This document shows positions 51,137 to 58,560 of a stretch of DNA of 64,000 bases, one piece after another. The notes beneath the pieces are model-generated. The model worked only from the letters and a program-made list of their open reading frames with translations. It made no database searches and was not told the DNA's origin. The translations under genes were made by a program, and so were the position numbers. Position 1 is the first letter of the stretch, and each line of letters starts with the position of its first letter. Source of the stretch: VAZQ01 sp963816745 (GTDB lineage Bacteria > Pseudomonadota > Alphaproteobacteria > Rhizobiales > Xanthobacteraceae); NCBI GenBank assembly GCA_963816745.1, contig CAWFLQ010000006.1, positions 744,001 through 808,000 on the forward strand. The letters are read 5' to 3'.

Positions 51137-51490
51137 GTGCACGACGAGATCGTTCGCGACATCGCAGCCAAGCGAGTGAAGGATCTCATCGATCGCGGCG
51201 TGCTCGGCGCCAAGCAGGTGTACCGTGCAATCCCCGAACGGACCTTCAACCGTCGCCTCGCGAAACGGGACGCTCTCAAACCATCCGAAGCGGACGCCAT
51301 CGGACGGCTGCTTCGTGTCATCGAAAACGCCGAGACGATGCTGGACGATGCCGAATTCGCCCGCAAGTGGCTGAGTTTCCCCAATCCCGCATTGAAAAAT
51401 CGAATTCCGATCGAGCTGGCCGAGACCGACGCCGGTGCGAGAGAGGTCGAAGACGCGCTCTCTCGCTTGGCACACGGCGACTATATCTGA
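51137..51490 (+). CDS. MbcA/ParS/Xre-type antitoxin
   Basis: A 117-residue protein starting at GTG. The C-terminal domain Asp-Ala-Glu-Phe-Ala-Arg-Lys-Trp-Leu-Ser-Phe-Pro-Asn-Pro-Ala-Leu...Ile-Pro-Ile-Glu-Leu-Ala-Glu-Thr-Asp-Ala-Gly-Ala matches the antitoxin/toxin-binding domain (DUF2384). The N-terminal part (Val-Tyr-Arg-Ala-Ile-Pro-Glu-Arg-Thr-Phe-Asn-Arg-Arg) is the Xre-like DNA-binding half. Such antitoxins pair with RES-domain toxins that deplete NAD. The frame just upstream of the GTG is open back to 51061 without a normal start. Confidence 0.8.
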   Translation: MHDEIVRDIAAKRVKDLIDRGVLGAKQVYRAIPERTFNRRLAKRDALKPSEADAIGRLLRVIENAETMLDDAEFARKWLSFPNPALKNRIPIELAETDAGAREVEDALSRLAHGDYI

Positions 51491-51491
51491 G

Positions 51492-51566
51492 ATGACATTG
51501 ATCTGGCGGCTGGCCTGGCCGCAATTCGCGGCCGACCTCGGTGGCGAAATCCCGCACATCGGCTGA
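51492..51566 (+). pseudogene. Stub of a RES-type toxin
   Basis: An ATG one base beyond the antitoxin stop opens a 24-codon frame beginning Met-Thr-Leu-Ile-Trp-Arg-Leu, the usual N-terminus of RES-domain toxins, then Ala-Trp-Pro-Gln-Phe and a stop. The NAD-cleaving core is absent, and I see no continuation in another frame. Likely a truncated toxin. Confidence 0.4.
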
Positions 51567-51738
51567 TGGCCGAGGTCAAAATTGTTTCGACGGAACGCTT
51601 CCAATTCGATGCGTGTCTCGCAACACCGTTGACCTGACCGGTCTTGCTGACCGGCTCTGCCGCGACGTTTACGCCGTTGTTCATTGCGCGCGGATGACCT
51701 AGCCTCCAACGCAAGTTCGCAGCCGCACGGAGTGAGCG

Positions 51739-52773
51739 ATGGTGTGCCCGTCAAGAATGTTCTTCGCAGTCCTGATCGCGCTCTGCGCCATGAGCCTCGC
51801 ACCGGCCCCGGCAGCGGCGGCCGACTACTTCGCCGGCAAATCGATCGATCTCCTGATCGGGGCACCGCCCGGCGGCGGCTACGACATCTATGCGCGCGTC
51901 GTGGCCCGCCACCTCGGCAAACACATCCCCGGCCAACCCACGATCGTGGCGAAGAACATGCCGGGCGCCGGCAGCGCCCGGGCGGCGGGCTTCATCAGCA
52001 CGCTCGCGCCCAAGGACGGCACCGCCATCGCCGGCATCATGCCGGGCGCGATCATGGGGCCGCTGCTCGACGAAAAGGCCGAGGCGCTGTTCGATCCGAC
52101 CAAGGTGATCTATCTCGGCACCGCCAACAACGGCACGCGCGTGTGCGTGACGCTCAAGGGCTCGAAGATCAAGTCGTTCGACGACGCGCTCACCCAGAAG
52201 GTCGCGTTCGGGGGCGTCTCCGCCAACGATTCCACCTACGAATACGGCCTCATGCACAAGAAGACGTCGGGCGCCAAGTACGACGTCGTATCGGGCTATC
52301 GCGGGACAGCCGATATCGGGTTGGCGATCGAGCGCGGCGAGGTCGACGGCGTGTGCGGCTGGGATTGGTCGAGCTTCAAATCGCAGAAACCGGATTGGCT
52401 GCGCGAGAACAAGGTCAACGTGTTGCTGCAGGTCGGCCTCGAGCCGAACGCCGAGCTCACCGGCATGGGCGTCCCCTCGGTGTTCAAATACGTCAAGAGC
52501 GAAGAAGATCGCAAAGTGGTCGAGCTGGTGATCAGCCAGCAGGTGTTCCAGCGCTCCTATATCGCGCCGCCCGGCACTCCGGCGGATCAGATCGCCACGC
52601 TGCGCGCCGCCTTCGACGCCACGATGAGCGACAAGGCGTTCCTGGAGGACGCCGAGAAGCTGCGCATCGACATCTCGCCCCTGCCCGGCACCAAGGTGCA
52701 GGAGCTGGTGCAGAAGCTCTACGCGACCCCGAAGGGCATCGTCGAGCAGGCCCGGCAGGCGATCAGGCCCTAG
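51739..52773 (+). CDS. Bug/TctC-family substrate-binding protein
   Basis: 344 residues with a signal peptide (Phe-Ala-Val-Leu-Ile-Ala-Leu-Cys-Ala-Met-Ser-Leu-Ala-Pro-Ala-Pro-Ala-Ala-Ala-Ala). The mature part starts Asp-Tyr-Phe-Ala-Gly-Lys-Ser-Ile-Asp-Leu-Leu-Ile-Gly and has Gly-Gly-Gly-Tyr-Asp-Ile-Tyr-Ala-Arg and Lys-Asn-Met-Pro-Gly-Ala-Gly-Ser. Same subgroup as the protein encoded at 34925-35956. No cognate transporter genes in the window. Confidence 0.87.
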   Translation: MVCPSRMFFAVLIALCAMSLAPAPAAAADYFAGKSIDLLIGAPPGGGYDIYARVVARHLGKHIPGQPTIVAKNMPGAGSARAAGFISTLAPKDGTAIAGIMPGAIMGPLLDEKAEALFDPTKVIYLGTANNGTRVCVTLKGSKIKSFDDALTQKVAFGGVSANDSTYEYGLMHKKTSGAKYDVVSGYRGTADIGLAIERGEVDGVCGWDWSSFKSQKPDWLRENKVNVLLQVGLEPNAELTGMGVPSVFKYVKSEEDRKVVELVISQQVFQRSYIAPPGTPADQIATLRAAFDATMSDKAFLEDAEKLRIDISPLPGTKVQELVQKLYATPKGIVEQARQAIRP

Positions 52774-52874
52774 CCGCGGCACACCCGACCGCGCACCCGC
52801 AGATCGGACCCACCCGTCGGGGATCATATCTCCGATGGCGTAGCGTATTGTATTTGCTTAGTCTTTCCGGTTTA

Positions 52875-52925
52875 AAGATATATCTTGAAACATATCGAAC
52901 AATGAGCTATCTAAAGATATATCTT
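52875..52925 (+). promoter_or_regulatory. Two operator-like palindromes upstream of the PadR gene
   Basis: Two identical 12-bp palindromes AAGATATATCTT (52875-52886 and 52914-52925), 39 bp centre to centre, lie just upstream of the PadR start in an AT-rich stretch. PadR regulators of the YqjI type bind ATAT-containing inverted repeats in their own promoters, so these are probable autoregulatory operators. Confidence 0.7.
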
Positions 52926-52944
52926 CACAACACAGGAAAATCAC

Positions 52945-53631
52945 ATGTTCGGATTCAGACATCACGGCAGACATCACCGCCGCGGACATCATTGTGAGCC
53001 GTCGTTCGAGGGCGGGCCCTTCCAAGGGATTTGGGCCGCGCGTCACGGCTGGCGCGGCCATTTCGGCCCCGGTCAAGGCAGGGGCGGCAAGCACGGCTTC
53101 GGCGGCGGCGACATGGTGCGCGCCGGCCGCATGCTGGCGCAGGGCGACCTGCGGCTGATCGCGCTGGCGCTGATCGCGGAGCAGCCGCGCCACGGCTACG
53201 AGATCATCAAGGTGCTCGAGGACAAGACCGCGGGCTGGTATTCGCCGAGTCCCGGCATCGTCTATCCGACGCTGACCTATCTCGAGGAGGCCGGCTACGT
53301 CACCGCGCAGGCGGAGGGCGCCAAGAAGCTCTACACCATCACCGACGATGGCCGCGCCCATCTCGAAGAGAACCGCGACTTCGTCGACGCCGTGCTCGAG
53401 CGTCTTTCAACGATCGGCGAGAGGGCGTCGCGCATGCGCCGCCGCTTCGGCAGCGATGATGACGACCGCCGCGGTCCGCGCGTGCCGCCGCTCGTGCGCG
53501 CCGCGCTCGAAAATCTCCGCGAGGTTGCGGCCGAGCGGCTCGAAGGCGACGCCGACGCGGAAGCGAAGGTGGTCGAGGTGCTGGCGCGGGCAGCAGGCGA
53601 ACTGAAGAAGATCACTCCACCTTCAGATTGA
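52945..53631 (+). CDS. PadR-family regulator with His/Gly-rich N-terminus (YqjI-like)
   Basis: 228 residues. The first 60 residues are rich in His, Gly and Arg (His-His-Gly-Arg-His-His-Arg-Arg-Gly-His-His-Cys) and probably bind a metal, as in E. coli YqjI, a nickel-responsive PadR protein. The winged-HTH domain (about 66-150) has Ala-Leu-Ile-Ala-Glu-Gln-Pro-Arg-His-Gly-Tyr-Glu-Ile-Ile-Lys and Val-Tyr-Pro-Thr-Leu-Thr-Tyr-Leu-Glu-Glu. A C-terminal helical part would give dimers. Twin palindromes at 52875 and 52914 are likely operators. It overlaps convergently with the Bug gene by 20 bp at the 3' ends. Confidence 0.88.
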   Translation: MFGFRHHGRHHRRGHHCEPSFEGGPFQGIWAARHGWRGHFGPGQGRGGKHGFGGGDMVRAGRMLAQGDLRLIALALIAEQPRHGYEIIKVLEDKTAGWYSPSPGIVYPTLTYLEEAGYVTAQAEGAKKLYTITDDGRAHLEENRDFVDAVLERLSTIGERASRMRRRFGSDDDDRRGPRVPPLVRAALENLREVAAERLEGDADAEAKVVEVLARAAGELKKITPPSD

Positions 53632-54610
53632 GCTTGCGCACCAGCGTCCCCCACTTGGTCTCTTCGCTGTCGATGTCCTTGGCGTATTCCTCGGGCGTCG
53701 AGGTCAGGGGATCACCGCCTTCGGTCAGGATGCGCTGCTTGACCTGCTCCGTCTGCACCAGCGCGCGCAACGCGGTATTGAGGCGATCGATGATCGGGCG
53801 CGGCGTGCCCGCCGGCGCCAGCAGTCCATAATGCAGGACGGATTCGAACCCGGGCATGCCGGACTCGTTCGCCGTCGGCACGTCGGGCAACTGGCTGAAG
53901 CGGGTCGGGCTCAGTATCGCGATCGCGCGCAAGGTGCCGGCCTGCAGATTGCCGAGCGCCGGCGGCAGCACGCCGAATGCGATCGGCACGTGATTGCCGA
54001 GCAGGTCGTTCATGACCTGGCTCGTGCCCTTGTACGGGATGATGGCGGCTTTGATGCCGGTGACCGACTTGAACAATTCGGCGGTGAGGTAGCCGCCGGT
54101 GCCGACCGCCGACGTGCCGATGTTGAACTTGTCGCCCTGTTTCTTCGCGATCGCGACGGTCTCGCCGATGGTCTTGGCCGGGAACGAAGGATGCGCCAGC
54201 AGCGCGACCGGCATCGACGCGATCAGCCCGATCGGCGCGAAGTCCTTGCGCGGATCGAAGGCGGAATTGGCGTAGAGGCTCGGATTGATGGAGAGCGACC
54301 CGGTATGGCCGAGGAACAGCGTGTAGCCGTCGGGCGGGCTCTTGATGAACGCGCGGGTACCGACCAGCCCGGAGCCGCCGGCGCGGTTGTCGACCACCAC
54401 CTGCTGCCCGAGCGCGCCCGAAAGCTTTTCCGCCACCACGCGCGCCATGGCATCGACTCCGCCGCCCGGCGGATAGGGCACGACCAGCGTGACGGTCCTG
54501 TTCGGATAGTCCTGCGCCGAGGCAGGGCTGCCCGAGATGGCAACAAAGCTGCTGAAGACAACGAAAATCGCGACCGCAGCGCCGGCTACGGCCCGCAACA
54601 GATTGCGCAA
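53612..54610 (-). CDS. Bug/TctC-family substrate-binding protein
   Basis: Starts at TTG (54610) with GGGGAGG 4-5 nt upstream, giving a proper signal peptide (Ala-Val-Ala-Ile-Phe-Val-Val-Phe-Ser-Ser-Phe-Val-Ala...Ala-Ser-Ala-Gln). The mature domain has Tyr-Pro-Asn-Arg-Thr-Val-Thr-Leu-Val-Val-Pro-Tyr-Pro-Pro-Gly-Gly-Gly-Val-Asp, Asp-Asn-Arg-Ala-Gly-Gly-Ser-Gly and Ile-Pro-Tyr-Lys-Gly-Thr. 332 residues. Its last 20 bases overlap the 3' end of padR on the other strand. Confidence 0.88.
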   Translation of the reverse strand: MRNLLRAVAGAAVAIFVVFSSFVAISGSPASAQDYPNRTVTLVVPYPPGGGVDAMARVVAEKLSGALGQQVVVDNRAGGSGLVGTRAFIKSPPDGYTLFLGHTGSLSINPSLYANSAFDPRKDFAPIGLIASMPVALLAHPSFPAKTIGETVAIAKKQGDKFNIGTSAVGTGGYLTAELFKSVTGIKAAIIPYKGTSQVMNDLLGNHVPIAFGVLPPALGNLQAGTLRAIAILSPTRFSQLPDVPTANESGMPGFESVLHYGLLAPAGTPRPIIDRLNTALRALVQTEQVKQRILTEGGDPLTSTPEEYAKDIDSEETKWGTLVRKLNLKVE

Positions 54611-54711
54611 AGATTCCTCCCCAGTTGTTATTTGCCGTGTTCGACCGCCGCTCTCGATGCGCGCGGAGCGGCGGCCGAGTTTCAACTCAGCACCGAATTT
54701 ACTCGCAAACC

Positions 54712-54891
54712 TCAGTGAACCAGAGCGTCCACCCTCAGGCGCGCGATTTCGTCCTTTACCAACAACTTGCGACGTTTCAACTCTACGATCTCGAGATCGT
54801 CGATCGACGGATGGGCGCGGGCTTCAGCGATTTCCGCTTCCAACGCCTGGTGCCGTCTTTCCAGCTCCGCAAGATGGGTCTGCATGGACAT
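54712..54891 (-). CDS. DUF465 (YdcH-like) small protein
   Basis: 59 residues starting at ATG 54891 with GGAG about 10 nt upstream. The pattern Leu-Glu-Arg-Arg-His-Gln-Ala-Leu-Glu-Ala-Glu-Ile...Asp-Leu-Glu-Ile-Val-Glu-Leu-Lys-Arg-Arg-Lys-Leu is typical of DUF465, a short helical-hairpin family of unknown function. A second DUF465 gene lies divergently at 55104, forming a pair common in alphaproteobacteria. Confidence 0.85.
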   Translation of the reverse strand: MSMQTHLAELERRHQALEAEIAEARAHPSIDDLEIVELKRRKLLVKDEIARLRVDALVH

Positions 54892-55103
54892 GTTGGGGGG
54901 TTCTCCTCACGTCAGATTGCTGCCTGACCCACATAGTGTACACCAATTTGCCCCCTGCTCGAAGCGCGTTTTGATTGTGCAGCGCAGCAATCCCCGCTAT
55001 ACCACACCGGCACGCTTGAACGCCGGGCGGCAAAAAGGGATACTTTTACCGGATTTCGGCGCCCATCGACGCGGGCGGATGCGAGCCGAGCTTCGAATCA
55101 GCG

Positions 55104-55316
55104 GTGGCGATGACCAAGGACGAGGAACGCGAGTTGCGGGAGCAACTGGCGCGTTTGCAGCAGGAGCATCGCGATCTGGATGCCGCGATCTCCGCATTGC
55201 AGCATTCGCCGGGTTCCGACCTGTTGCAGGTGCAGCGGCTCAAGAAGCGCAAGCTCTACCTGCGCGACCGCATCTCCCACATCGAGGACGAGCTGACGCC
55301 GGATATCATCGCGTAG
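55104..55316 (+). CDS. DUF465 (YdcH-like) small protein
   Basis: 70 residues (GTG start; ATG at 55110 is an alternative) with Glu-Leu-Arg-Glu-Gln-Leu-Ala-Arg-Leu-Gln-Gln-Glu-His-Arg-Asp-Leu-Asp-Ala-Ala and Leu-Lys-Lys-Arg-Lys-Leu-Tyr-Leu-Arg-Asp. Helical hairpin of the DUF465 family. Its TAG stop lies in the outer arm of the palindromic repeat at 55312-55396, as at 7027. Confidence 0.85.
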   Translation: MAMTKDEERELREQLARLQQEHRDLDAAISALQHSPGSDLLQVQRLKKRKLYLRDRISHIEDELTPDIIA

Positions 55317-55396
55317 GTTGGGTCGAGCTTGCGAGACCCAACGGACAAGTGTGCTCGTGGTTGTTGGGTCTCGTGAAGAACTCGACCCAACCTACG
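55312..55396. repeat. Nested palindromic element (GTAGG-TGGGT family, copy 2)
   Basis: Outer arms CGTAGGTTGGGTCGAG (55312-55327) and their exact complement (55381-55396) enclose an inner 11-bp inverted repeat (55332-55342 with 55363-55373) and a loop containing TGTGCTCGTGG (55350-55360), the same 11-mer as in copy 1. The stop codon TAG of the upstream DUF465 gene is inside the left arm, as in copy 1. Confidence 0.85.
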
Positions 55397-55435
55397 AATT
55401 GTTCACGGCAGATATTAACACGTAAGAAAAGGTGA

Positions 55436-56411
55436 TCACTCCGGCATGATCCCGGCCTCGCGGATCACCTTGCTCCAGCGCTCGGTCTCCTGCCGTTTGA
55501 GTTGCGCCATGTCCTCCGGGCTGCCGCCCGCTGGGATGATATTGAGGTCGCGGAACCGCCCTTTGGTCTCGGCATCGCCGATGATGTCGTTGATCGTCCG
55601 GTTGAGCTTCGCGATGATCGCCGCCGGCGTCTTCGGCGGCGCGCTGATGGCATTCCAGGTGTCGGAGATGAAGTCGGGACAGCCGATCTCGACCAGGTCG
55701 GGATGGTCGGGGAGGATATCGAGCCGCCGGTCGGTGGCGACCGCGAGAATTCTGGCCTTGCCGCCCTCGTTCAGCTTCACGGCCGCCGACAGCTCCATGA
55801 AGATCAGGTCGACATGGCCGGCGACGAGATCGTTGAGCGCCGGTCCGGTCCCGCGGTAGGGCACGTGCACGCATCTTGGTTCCGGTGAGGCTGTTGAACA
55901 GCTCGGCCGTCAGATGCGAGGTGGTACCGGGCCCCTGCGAGGCGAAGGTGACCTTGCCCGGATTGGCCTTCACGTAGGCCATGAATTCCTGCACCGTCTT
56001 GGCGGGAAATTCCTGCCGCACCAGCAGCACGTTCGGAAATTTCGACATGACCGCGACCGGCTCGAGCGCGACCGGATCGAAGTTGAGCTTCTTGTAGAGC
56101 GCGATATTGCTGGTGATCGGCGCGGGCTGGGTGGCGAGCAGCGTGTAGCCGTCGGGCTCGGCGGTGTAGGCCGCCTGGGCGCCGATATTGCCGCCGGCGC
56201 CGCCGCGGTTCTCGATCACGAACGGCTGGCGCAATCTCTGCTCGAGCCTGGCGGCGAAAATTCTGGTCACGGTATCGACGCCGCCGCCGGCCGGCACGCT
56301 CACGATGATTTTCACCGGACGGTTGGGATAGTCGGTTGCGGGATCCTGACCGAACGCCGTCGACGCCGCCAACACGACCGATGCCGCTATCAGGACGGGA
56401 AATCTCGTCAT
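55436..56411 (-). pseudogene. Bug/TctC-family substrate-binding protein, one-base insertion
   Basis: The ATG at 56411 starts a signal peptide (Phe-Pro-Val-Leu-Ile-Ala-Ala-Ser-Val-Val-Leu-Ala-Ala-Ser-Thr-Ala-Phe-Gly-Gln) and a TctC-type domain (Asp-Tyr-Pro-Asn-Arg-Pro-Val-Lys-Ile-Ile-Val-Ser-Val-Pro-Ala-Gly-Gly-Gly-Val-Asp). After Gly-Thr-Lys-Met the frame is shifted by an extra base at 55871; beyond it the conserved Val-His-Val-Pro-Tyr-Arg-Gly-Thr-Gly-Pro-Ala-Leu-Asn-Asp-Leu continues to a stop at 55436. The corrected protein is 324 residues. Either a decaying gene or an assembly error. Confidence 0.85.
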
Positions 56412-56527
56412 TTTTTTCTGCCTGCTGACTGAGTTTCTGTGATCGGACGCAGTAATCAGATGCCGGTCGGTCGGCGTCAATAAGTAAAAATGGCGCAGCG
56501 CGCGCAACCACAGGGAATTGCTGGTGA

Positions 56528-57224
56528 TTATTGGTTTCTTAATCCGGCGCGCTTGCGCGCGTACATGGCCCGGTCGGCGCGCTCGAGCACATCGGCAGGC
56601 GTGTCGAGCGGCAGGAGCAACGCCGCGCCCGCGGACGCGGAAACCGAGAGCGCAACTCCCGCATGCGTCGCGGTTGTACGCGCAACGGCCGCTTCGAGCG
56701 ACAGCGCCTTGCGCTCGTACGTCGGCCTCGGTCAGCTGCCACAGCAAGACGGCGAACTCATCGCCGCCCAGCCGCGCCACAACGTCGGAGGCGCGCACGT
56801 GCCGCATGAGCACCATCGCCACCGCCTTGAGCATGGCGTCGCCGGCGGCATGGCCGTGGCGATCGTTGATGGACTTGAAGTCGTCGAGGTCGAGGTAGAC
56901 GAGCGCCGCATTCGATTCATAGCGCTTGGCGTGGTCGAGTGAGCGCTTGAGCGCGCGCTCGAAGCCGCGCCGGTTGAGGATGTCGGTGAGCGGATCGATC
57001 TCGGCGCGCGCCTCGAGCTCCGCCATCTGCGTGCGCGCGGTGGCGAGCTCGCGCTCGAGCCGCTCCACCTCGGCGGCGAGTTGCATCGCGGCCGCACGCC
57101 GCGGCGGTCCATCGCCCCGCTCGCCCTCGGGCCGCACGGAACGCGCGGACGTCGCACGCGGCTTGGCGTGCACCTTGGCGCCCGATTTGGCTGATCGGAC
57201 GCGCCGCGTCTCGCCTTTCGGCAT
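56528..57224 (-). pseudogene. GGDEF diguanylate cyclase, frameshifted after the active site
   Basis: The N-terminal 50 residues are basic and Pro/Arg-rich, then a coiled coil (about 48-74) leads to a GGDEF domain: Asp-Pro-Leu-Thr-Asp-Ile-Leu-Asn-Arg-Arg-Gly near residue 77, the RxxD inhibitory site Arg144-x-x-Asp147, and Gly-Gly-Asp-Glu-Phe at 153-157. It should make c-di-GMP if intact. After about residue 168 (position 56720) the frame is lost; the other frame continues Ser-Leu-Glu-Ala-Ala-Val-Ala-Arg-Thr...Ala-Asp-Arg-Ala-Met-Tyr-Ala-Arg-Lys to a stop at 56528. The total length of 3n+1 fits one inserted base. Soluble, no membrane segment. Confidence 0.8.
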
Positions 57225-57371
57225 TGCTCCCCCACGAATCGAAGCGCGCGGCAGGATAACCTGCGGGGACGGCGGGTCAATTTCAGCGATTGCATGGAAC
57301 CCCCTCGCTTTTCCCGCGCGAGGCGCAGTAGCATCCGGTCAAAGATGCAAGAAGCAGCAAAGGGGAGGAGC

Positions 57372-58349
57372 ATGCAACGAGCTGTCGCGCTCGCTCTGGC
57401 TTTCGTTCTCGGCTTCGCCGCGAGCAACGCCGCCGCGCAAACCGCCGACGACTATCCGCAGCGCAACGTCACCTTCATCTGTCCGTTTCCTCCCGGCGGC
57501 GGCACCGACATCCTCACGCGCCTCCTGGCGGCGGAACTGCAGGACAAGCTCAAGCGGACGATCATCGTCGACAACCGTCCCGGCGGCGGCACCATCATCG
57601 CGGCGCAGGCGGCCGCGCGCGCCGCCCCCGACGGCCACACCATCTTCCTCGCGCCGGTGACCACGCTCGCGCTCGGGCCCAACATCTACAAGACGCTGCC
57701 GTACGACACGGTCAAGGATTTCGCGCCGGTCGGCCTCGTGGGCTCGTCGCAGTTCGCGCTCGTCGCCAATCCCAGGCTCGGCGCCGCCACGCTCGCCGAG
57801 CTGATCGCCTTGATCAGGAGCAAGGACGGCCAGCTGAGCTACGCCACGTCCGGCGCCTCGACGCCGCATCACCTGTTCATGGAAATGTTCCTGAAGATGA
57901 TCGGCGCCAAGGCGCAGCACGTTCCCTATCGCGGCAGCGTGCCCGCGCTCACCGACGTGATCTCCGGCCAGGTTCCGTTCATGATCGTCGACCTCGCGGT
58001 CGCGTTGCCGGCCATCAACGAGGGCAAGGTGAAGATCTACGGCGTGACGTCGACGGAGCGGGTCAAGGCGCTGCCCGATGTCCCCACCATCGCCGAGGCC
58101 GGCGTGCCCGGCTACGGCGGCACGCCCTGGTTCTCGGTGGTTGCGCCGGCGGGGACGCCGCGGCCGATCATCGACAGGCTCAACGGCGTGCTGATGACGT
58201 TCATCAACCGCCCCGAGACGCAGGACAAGATGAACGGCCTCGCGATCACGCCCTGGACCAGCACGCCGGACGAGCTCGCGCGCTTCATCCCGGCCGAGAT
58301 CAAGAAATGGGCGCAGGTGGTGAAGGACGCCGGGATCACACCGGAGTGA
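57372..58349 (+). CDS. Bug/TctC-family substrate-binding protein
   Basis: Starts at ATG 57372 with GGGGAGG about 5 nt upstream. 325 residues: a signal peptide (Ala-Leu-Ala-Leu-Ala-Phe-Val-Leu-Gly-Phe-Ala-Ala-Ser-Asn-Ala-Ala-Ala-Gln), then the TctC domain with Asp-Tyr-Pro-Gln-Arg-Asn-Val-Thr-Phe-Ile-Cys-Pro-Phe-Pro-Pro-Gly-Gly-Gly-Thr-Asp, Asp-Asn-Arg-Pro-Gly-Gly-Gly-Thr, and Val-Pro-Tyr-Arg-Gly-Ser-Val-Pro-Ala-Leu-Thr-Asp. Convergent with the RND gene. Confidence 0.9.
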   Translation: MQRAVALALAFVLGFAASNAAAQTADDYPQRNVTFICPFPPGGGTDILTRLLAAELQDKLKRTIIVDNRPGGGTIIAAQAAARAAPDGHTIFLAPVTTLALGPNIYKTLPYDTVKDFAPVGLVGSSQFALVANPRLGAATLAELIALIRSKDGQLSYATSGASTPHHLFMEMFLKMIGAKAQHVPYRGSVPALTDVISGQVPFMIVDLAVALPAINEGKVKIYGVTSTERVKALPDVPTIAEAGVPGYGGTPWFSVVAPAGTPRPIIDRLNGVLMTFINRPETQDKMNGLAITPWTSTPDELARFIPAEIKKWAQVVKDAGITPE

Positions 58350-58370
58350 CTTTGGCAGCGCGCTGACTCT

Positions 58371-58560
58371 CAATCGGCCTCATGCTGAGGAGCATCGCGG
58401 CGAAACACGCACCGACCGCGCCCGAAATGCAGTATGCCGCGATGCGTCTCGAAGCATGGGGCCGGCACCGTCCGGGCCGCCCTCCCCTTCGAGACGCGCG
58501 CACGCCAAACAGAGTTTGTTGAACCCGCGCGGCGTGCGCGCCCTCAGGGTGAGGGCGGAG
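58371..58560. repeat. Rhizobial-type nested inverted repeat between convergent genes
   Basis: An inner arm GCGTCTCGAAG (58444-58454) pairs with CTTCGAGACGC (58487-58497); outer CCTCATGCTGAGGAGC-like and CCCTCAGGGTGAGG-like arms flank it. The layout resembles palindromic repeats common in rhizobia. The right outer arm overlaps the 3' end of the RND gene. Confidence 0.5.
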
